Part shown: positions 59,887 to 64,000 of the stretch, in pieces
Layout: each line of letters opens with the position of its first letter
Numbering within the stretch: position 1 is the first letter of the stretch
Source: a virus
Reading direction: 5' to 3' (one strand)
IMG/VR virus record: IMGVR_UViG_3300042558_005120
Coordinates: 1-64,000 of that record
Length of the DNA stretch: 64,000 bases
The notes under the pieces: generated by a model
Databases searched by the model: none
The model's input: the letters and a program-made list of their open reading frames with translations, nothing else
Told to the model about the DNA's origin: nothing
Made by a program: the position numbers and the translations under genes

Positions 59887-60798
59887 TTATTTTCTTATTT
59901 TATTAATATCCTCTACAAATACTTTAATTGCCTCTTCTGGGTCAAATATACTGAACTGTGGCGCTTGGTTAACTTCTAAAACATACCATTCACCTGTATC
60001 TTTATTTTGTACTAGATCAACACCAGACGTATAGAAACCCATAGAATCATGAGCACGTTTTGCTATATTCATTTCTTCAAATCCTAATGCTACTCTTTTG
60101 CCCGTTCCGCCTAATGAAATATTATTTCTAAATTCTCCGGCTTCTTGACTTGAGCGCTTAACTGTAAATACGTTTTTGTTTCCAATAAAGAAAACACGGT
60201 AATCACAGTCATTCGGAATAAACTCCTGAATTAACAAAACATCATTTTTTAATTTTCCTGCTACTCGTTTTAATTCGGTTTCATTCTTAACAATTGTAAC
60301 ACCTCTTCCTTGTGAGCCGTGTGCGGGTTTTAAGACAATTGGAAATTCATAGTTAGTAGAAACAAAATCAACATTGCAACTTGAGCCTGTGCAGGTATAT
60401 GTTTTAGGAATATTCACATTATTTTCAGATAGCACTTGTAGCTGTTTATATTTATTGCTAGTATATCTTGGTTGTCCGTAACAAAGAAGTGATATGTCCT
60501 TTTCTTTACAGTATTTTTCTACCAACAGAAAATTTTCATACGCATCTGTATCGGCACCATACGAATTAACCAATCCAATAAATACCAATGAATACTCATC
60601 TAATTTCGTTGTATTGTTGAATAGATGCCCATCAAAAAAGTGTATATTATCCAAACTTGAGAATTCTGAGTCGCTGATGTATTTTTTAGTTAACTTTTCT
60701 ACATTATACATCTTATCTTCCATATCACTACAGTCAAAGGAAAAATCTAAAAATAAAACAGGTTTACGTTTATCTAAAAAATCAAAATATGTAATCAT
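59887..60798 (-). CDS. ATP-grasp ligase (RimK-like)
   Basis: A 303-residue protein from ATG 60798; an in-frame TTG 27 bases upstream overlaps the TATATA box and is rejected. Residues about 125-295 form an ATP-grasp domain: PIVLKPAHGSQGRGVTIV (phosphate loop), LLIQEFIPNDCDYRVFFIG, SLGGTGKRVAL and the metal site WYVLEVNQAPQFS. It resembles RimK/glutathione-synthetase-like enzymes that add amino acids to peptides or proteins. The N-terminal part has DFS and DGHLF segments. Unlike its neighbours it lacks the packaging-type peptide, so it probably acts in the infected cell. Confidence 0.8.
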   Translation of the reverse strand: MITYFDFLDKRKPVLFLDFSFDCSDMEDKMYNVEKLTKKYISDSEFSSLDNIHFFDGHLFNNTTKLDEYSLVFIGLVNSYGADTDAYENFLLVEKYCKEKDISLLCYGQPRYTSNKYKQLQVLSENNVNIPKTYTCTGSSCNVDFVSTNYEFPIVLKPAHGSQGRGVTIVKNETELKRVAGKLKNDVLLIQEFIPNDCDYRVFFIGNKNVFTVKRSSQEAGEFRNNISLGGTGKRVALGFEEMNIAKRAHDSMGFYTSGVDLVQNKDTGEWYVLEVNQAPQFSIFDPEEAIKVFVEDINKIRK

Positions 60799-60814
60799 AT
60801 GTAAGTAATTATTT

Positions 60815-60825
60815 TTATATATCAA
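60815..60825 (-). promoter_or_regulatory. Putative late promoter box for the ATP-grasp gene
   Basis: Minus-strand TTGATATATAA followed by AAATAATTACTTACAT ending at ATG 60798, lying right after the stop of the upstream gene. It shares the box with late structural genes. Confidence 0.5.
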
Positions 60826-61350
60826 TTACCAAGGCTCATCGGATGTAAGACCTAATTGCTTATAAAAAAGCGATGGACCATAACACGCCCAGAACCCGGC
60901 CTTGTTTGGATCCATTTTTTTCTGTAAATCACATTGGTGTCTAGACCAAAAATTGGCTGCAGCACCAGGATCGCTATTTTTAATACTTAATCCAGAAGCA
61001 TCGCCCCATTCTATCTTCTTTGCAATTATATTGCCTTTCTCATCCACTTTTCCGCTGTTTCGATATACAACGAATTTTTTGTTTCCACCTCTGCTAGGCG
61101 TATCTAATTCAACTTGGCGGCCATCGTATATTGCCTTTTTTCCAACTTCTAAATTTTTTGCCATCCAGGCGGCTTTGTCATTAAGAATAATATTGCCTTC
61201 GTCCCAGTACTTTTTAGTCTCTTCAAAAAGGCTTTTGTATGCATCACTGCCTAAACGGTAAATGCTATTAGTAACGTCCAACCCATTGTCCATGTGGTAC
61301 TGGAACCCTTCACTAACCTGAAAGTCTTCAAATGTCTTTACGTATTTCAT
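60826..61350 (-). CDS. Hypothetical protein with capsid-targeting-like N-terminus
   Basis: A 174-residue protein starting MKYVKTFEDFQVSEGFQ, with cleavage expected after Glu14 before Gly. The rest has AWMAKNLEVGKKAIYDGRQV and KNSDPGAAANFWSRHQCDLQ then a final KAGFWACYGPSLFYKQLGL. The repeated Cys and His (HQCD, WACYG) could bind metal. No family recognised. It ends 1 base before the ATP-grasp promoter. Confidence 0.75.
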   Translation of the reverse strand: MKYVKTFEDFQVSEGFQYHMDNGLDVTNSIYRLGSDAYKSLFEETKKYWDEGNIILNDKAAWMAKNLEVGKKAIYDGRQVELDTPSRGGNKKFVVYRNSGKVDEKGNIIAKKIEWGDASGLSIKNSDPGAAANFWSRHQCDLQKKMDPNKAGFWACYGPSLFYKQLGLTSDEPW

Positions 61351-61711
61351 TCTTTAGTGCTTTTTCTATAGTTTTATCAACTCCCCATTCCGGTAAATCT
61401 GTATAGTCATCTTCACTCTTACCTTTTTCAAAACCACTATCTTCAATTTTTACCGCCATTCCTCGATATTTCTTTTCAAAATCTTTAAGTGATTTTTTCC
61501 CGGCACCATCAAAAAACTTTCCGTCGTCTTCTATAAAGTAATGCTGTATTGTAGGACTTGGTTTATATGTTTTGTCAAGAATCCCCCATAGTTGTGACTC
61601 GGGATGTAAGGCTTTGTACGTAGCTGCATATGCCCCACAATAACCATCAACCGTCCAAGCAAGAGTTCCTGAATTGTCTGTAAAACTTTCAAATGTCTTT
61701 ACGTATTTCAT
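61328..61711 (-). CDS. Hypothetical protein with capsid-targeting-like N-terminus
   Basis: A 127-residue protein starting MKYVKTFESFTDNSGTL. The remainder has DGYCGAYAATYKALHPESQLWGILDKT, IQHYFIEDDGKFFDGAG, then a charged helical end. The CG.YA pattern with a later HYFI and D could be a papain-like or transglutaminase-like Cys-His-Asp arrangement, as in phage-borne peptidase-like domains; this is weakly supported. It overlaps the next gene by 23 bases. Confidence 0.68.
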   Translation of the reverse strand: MKYVKTFESFTDNSGTLAWTVDGYCGAYAATYKALHPESQLWGILDKTYKPSPTIQHYFIEDDGKFFDGAGKKSLKDFEKKYRGMAVKIEDSGFEKGKSEDDYTDLPEWGVDKTIEKALKNEIRKDI

Positions 61712-61718
61712 ATATTAT

Positions 61719-61928
61719 TTATTTTTTATATTCTGGAGATTTTACTTTTTTACCTTTGTCGGGACCACCTTCTCTCGGTATCATACCTTGTGCAATCAAT
61801 GAAGTTTTAACACCAAACGGAATATCCTTTCCGCTTTCATAATCCTTTTTATATTTATCAAGTGTTTCTTTTGCGTATGGCGAATCTTTTTCTTGTATAA
61901 AATATTCAAAGGATTTAATGTGTTGCAT
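61719..61928 (-). CDS. Small protein with capsid-targeting-like N-terminus
   Basis: A 69-residue protein starting MQHIKSFEYFIQEKDSP. The rest is charged (YKKDYESGKDIPFGVKTSLIA then GKKVKSPEYKK) and Lys-rich. The residue after Glu is Lys, so cleavage is less certain. Function unknown. Confidence 0.72.
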   Translation of the reverse strand: MQHIKSFEYFIQEKDSPYAKETLDKYKKDYESGKDIPFGVKTSLIAQGMIPREGGPDKGKKVKSPEYKK

Positions 61929-61941
61929 AAAAATAATTTAT

Positions 61942-62166
61942 TTAAAATTTAAGATTGCCACGTTCAACAGAATAGCCTTCCTTTGCTAAAATTGGTTCCA
62001 CTGCTGTTGCGATTGCATTACCTAACTCTGTAAACAATGCCATATCAAAATTAACCAGACCCAATCCAATGACTGCGTTTTTAATATTATACCTTGATAT
62101 AATCCTTTTTTCATTTATATCTTCTGATTCTGAAATCGAGAATTCTTCAAATTTTTTAATTTTCAT
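61942..62166 (-). CDS. Small protein with capsid-targeting-like N-terminus
   Basis: A 74-residue protein starting MKIKKFEEFSISESEDINE, with cleavage plausible before Ser. The mature part (ISRYNIKNAVIGLGLVNFDMA then ALFTELGNAIATAVEPILA) is alpha/beta, with no known function. Confidence 0.72.
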   Translation of the reverse strand: MKIKKFEEFSISESEDINEKRIISRYNIKNAVIGLGLVNFDMALFTELGNAIATAVEPILAKEGYSVERGNLKF

Positions 62167-62168
62167 TT

Positions 62169-62774
62169 TTATAAGTATTTTTTTAATTCATTATAATATT
62201 TATGTAAAACAGGTGGCATCATTGAGTCAAATGTAGATTTATCATCAGCAGAAATTGCATTTCTAACTGCTGTTCCACTTGCGCCATCTTCATCTCTATT
62301 ATTTACTGACTTGACCATGAATTCCTCGGGTATGGAAATTCCATATTTTTCTTGAAACTGTTTAGCTCTCAGGATTTGCTTTTCATAATCAGATAAACGA
62401 TCTGAACCACACGCCATTCCAATGGGCTCGAAGCCGTCTCGCCTAATGAAATCTACCACGTTTGAAACAAAATTAGGATGCTCTCTGTCTGTCTTATAAA
62501 TTATAAAATCAGCAATAAATGATCTATACTCCTTTGCGATATCTTTTCCTATTTTTGCTAAAAGCTGCTCTGGAAAAGGAGACTTACTGTTTTGTGAAAG
62601 TATTTGAACCGGAATAACCTTTGCGCCAAAAACTTCAGACGCTCTTTTGATTGAACCTAAGTGCCCATTGTGAAAAGGTTGAAATCTACCAGGGAAGTAA
62701 ATTATCCTTTCTGAATTTGCTTCATATATTTGCGATTCGGCAAGAAATTCTAAAAATGAGTTAACGTATTTCAT
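62169..62774 (-). CDS. Nucleotidylyltransferase (NadM/NadR-like) with capsid-targeting-like N-terminus
   Basis: A 201-residue protein starting MKYVNSFLEFLAESQIYE (cleavage expected after Glu13 before Ser). Residues about 24-165 are an HxGH-type nucleotidylyltransferase: IIYFPGRFQPFHNGHLGSIK, an FGAKVIPVQILSQNSKSPFP segment, ACGSDRLSDYEKQI and ASGTAVRNAISAD with the GTxxR substrate site. This is the class of NMN/nicotinate-mononucleotide and pantetheine-phosphate adenylyltransferases. Delivery with the DNA would supply NAD metabolism early; the substrate is unproved. Confidence 0.75.
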   Translation of the reverse strand: MKYVNSFLEFLAESQIYEANSERIIYFPGRFQPFHNGHLGSIKRASEVFGAKVIPVQILSQNSKSPFPEQLLAKIGKDIAKEYRSFIADFIIYKTDREHPNFVSNVVDFIRRDGFEPIGMACGSDRLSDYEKQILRAKQFQEKYGISIPEEFMVKSVNNRDEDGASGTAVRNAISADDKSTFDSMMPPVLHKYYNELKKYL

Positions 62775-62783
62775 TTGAATTTT

Positions 62784-63698
62784 TTATTTAATATCCCAGT
62801 TTACTGGAGTATAGGCATTGATTTTTGCTAAAACATTATCAGCAATTTGCTCGGCCGCAATTGTTGGTTTGCCTGCTCTTTTTACATAAACGTAAAAAGA
62901 CTCAGTTAGCATTACGGTTTTACCTTTTTTATGTCGAGACACAACTCCAATTTCGGCTGGAATAGTTTGTTGTTTTGTTACCACTTCAGTATCAACTCCG
63001 GCCTGGACAAAAGTAAAGACAATATCGCCATTCATATATCTATTAATTTCTTCACCCATTGTAATAAGTTTTAGCATTGTTGCTGATGCACCTTCGTGGG
63101 TGCCAAATAAAATATTACCCGGAACAACCCGAGAACGACTAAGGTTTTGTTGCTGTGCTACTGAAATATGATTAATAACCCATACAATATGAATGTGGTC
63201 CGGGTCATATCCAAGTTCATTTGCAAATTGAGTAATCTCATTAAGTTTTTTGATGTTCTTTAAAGTAACATCAAAAATTAAATTAGGTTTTCGATCTGGA
63301 GCTGCTGCCAATACTGAAGCATACATTCTTTGCATCTTCTTTTCGTCTACGCCGTATTCATCACCAACCACTGCGTGTAACTGTGCAACATCTTCGGGTG
63401 TTTTGAGATTCATTTTTGTAATGTCTATTCCGGTTTCTGCTTTTGCTTTTGCCGCGAAATTCTTGCTTTTCATTGCGAGTGATTTCAGCTCATCAACATC
63501 AAACACCCAGCCGTCAAGACCAATTAAATTATCTTTAATAAATCCTTTTCCGCTACCAGCACCACCTGCCATAATTACAATATTGCCAAACGGCTGATAA
63601 GGTTTGTTGTTGAAAACTATCAGTTTTTCTAATAGTTCATCTTTTGAATTGGATTCCCTAATAAATTCAGTAAGGGATTTTAAGTACTTTAAACCCAT
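62784..63698 (-). CDS. P-loop kinase-like protein with capsid-targeting-like N-terminus
   Basis: A 304-residue protein starting MGLKYLKSLTEFIRES (cleavage expected after Glu before Ser). Residues about 38-240 contain a P-loop: NIVIMAGGAGSGKGFIKDNL, a GWVFDVDELKSLAMKS segment, ILFDVTLKN and VWVINHISVAQQQNLSRSR, then a GTHEGASATMLKL. The layout resembles polynucleotide kinase/zeta-toxin-type enzymes that phosphorylate nucleotides or sugars. A likely packaged enzyme; substrate unknown. It shares its N-terminus with the AAA+ protein at 42770-44173. Confidence 0.75.
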   Translation of the reverse strand: MGLKYLKSLTEFIRESNSKDELLEKLIVFNNKPYQPFGNIVIMAGGAGSGKGFIKDNLIGLDGWVFDVDELKSLAMKSKNFAAKAKAETGIDITKMNLKTPEDVAQLHAVVGDEYGVDEKKMQRMYASVLAAAPDRKPNLIFDVTLKNIKKLNEITQFANELGYDPDHIHIVWVINHISVAQQQNLSRSRVVPGNILFGTHEGASATMLKLITMGEEINRYMNGDIVFTFVQAGVDTEVVTKQQTIPAEIGVVSRHKKGKTVMLTESFYVYVKRAGKPTIAAEQIADNVLAKINAYTPVNWDIK

Positions 63699-63712
63699 TT
63701 TAATAGTTTTTT

Positions 63713-64000
63713 TTATAAAGAAAGAAGCATATCAACAACCTCTTGTTGTGGAAACAAATCAACTTTTCCGGCTTGGACATTTGTATGTAACCATACGCCT
63801 GGGGTTTTATTACATAGTGCAACATCTACTTTGTCAAATGCGCTTATTCCATGTTTCTTGATTTGTTCAACAATACCTTTTCTTGGATCAATACCGTCAC
63901 GGTTAGCAACCCAAAGAATCCAATCCTTTAGGACGGCAATCTGTTTGTCAGAATATCTGTGCCAATGTTTGAATCCTCTAAATGCCTGTGCTAATTCAAC
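63713..64000 (-). CDS. N-acetylmuramoyl-L-alanine amidase-like protein, C-terminal part (truncated at window edge)
   Basis: Ninety-five C-terminal codons and the stop are visible. The segment RGFKHWHRYSDKQIAVLKD and the ending KTPGVWLHTNVQAGKVDLFPQ with QEVVDMLLSL look like the end of a phage amidase or peptidoglycan-recognition domain. The start is beyond position 64000. It lies upstream of the kinase-like gene. A lysis role is possible. The call is tentative because the catalytic His and metal site are outside the window. Confidence 0.5.
   Translation of the reverse strand, partial: VELAQAFRGFKHWHRYSDKQIAVLKDWILWVANRDGIDPRKGIVEQIKKHGISAFDKVDVALCNKTPGVWLHTNVQAGKVDLFPQQEVVDMLLSL

Noticed and set aside
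59887-60825. ATP-grasp protein as member of the packaging-tagged group
   Set aside because: The start at 60798 gives MITYFDFLDKRKP, which lacks the aligned Glu and small residue; it only resembles the peptide loosely.
1-64000. tRNA genes
   Set aside because: Intergenic gaps are mostly under 110 bases and AT-rich; none shows a cloverleaf-like set of stems or a TTCGA-type loop.

Overview
This window is a contiguous piece of a large, AT-rich, T4-like (straight-tailed, contractile) bacteriophage genome. Every supported gene lies on the minus strand, so transcription runs from high to low coordinates. The T4 core is unmistakable: terminase (gp16, gp17), sheath (gp18), tube (gp19), portal (gp20), head completion (gp4), late sigma factor (gp55), clamp and loader (gp45, gp44, probable gp62), DNA polymerase (gp43), helicase (gp41), UvsX, gp46/gp47, topoisomerase II (gp39, gp52), RNase H and NrdA/NrdB. 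Start codons are mostly preceded by A-rich leaders rather than Shine-Dalgarno sequences, and one cargo gene encodes a secreted DUF4468-like protein of a type common in Bacteroidetes. Both points suggest, as inference, a Bacteroidetes (flavobacterial-type) host.

Layout by region. 0.0-17.2 kb is the late structural and packaging block: coiled-coil protein, long membrane-segment-rich tape-measure candidate, an out-of-frame overlapping tail-chaperone pair, tube, giant sheath, terminase and a neck-like protein. 17.3-21.6 kb carries the clamp loader, RNase H, KTSC, DUF4326 and 2OG-oxygenase genes. 21.7-29.4 kb returns to virion functions: portal, gp4, gp55, a large duplicated protein with an A9 slippery site, and a gp15-like tail completion protein. 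29.4-51.9 kb is replication and recombination, including ribonucleotide reductase. 52-64 kb is an accessory region of many short genes plus several recognisable enzymes: SNase, an ADP-ribosyltransferase-like protein, a cyclic-phosphate receiver-like protein, ATP-grasp, nucleotidylyltransferase, P-loop kinase and the end of an amidase.

Two features stand out. First, three essential proteins (gp17, gp41, UvsX) are each encoded as two genes ending or starting in intein halves, so each is predicted to be rebuilt by protein trans-splicing. Two of these splits are atypical (very short N-intein), sit exactly in a Walker A motif, and have a Vsr/EDxHD-type homing endonuclease gene between the halves. 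The DNA polymerase is also in two genes, without an intein, about 10.8 kb apart. Second, about 16 otherwise unrelated proteins between 42.5 and 63.7 kb start with the same short peptide, roughly MKhIkTFEsFLNE followed by A, S or G. It matches the logic of the T4 capsid-targeting sequence plus gp21 protease site (MKTYQEFIAE in T4 internal proteins). I infer a large set of proteins packaged in the capsid and delivered with the DNA.

A recurring box, TGATATATAC or close variants, followed by an A-rich stretch lies just upstream of many structural and accessory genes and is the likely late promoter read by gp55 with the gp45 clamp. Eight stem-loop terminators fit the single-direction gene clusters. 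No tRNA, CRISPR array, insertion sequence or plus-strand gene could be supported, and no gene-free stretch exceeds 300 bases.
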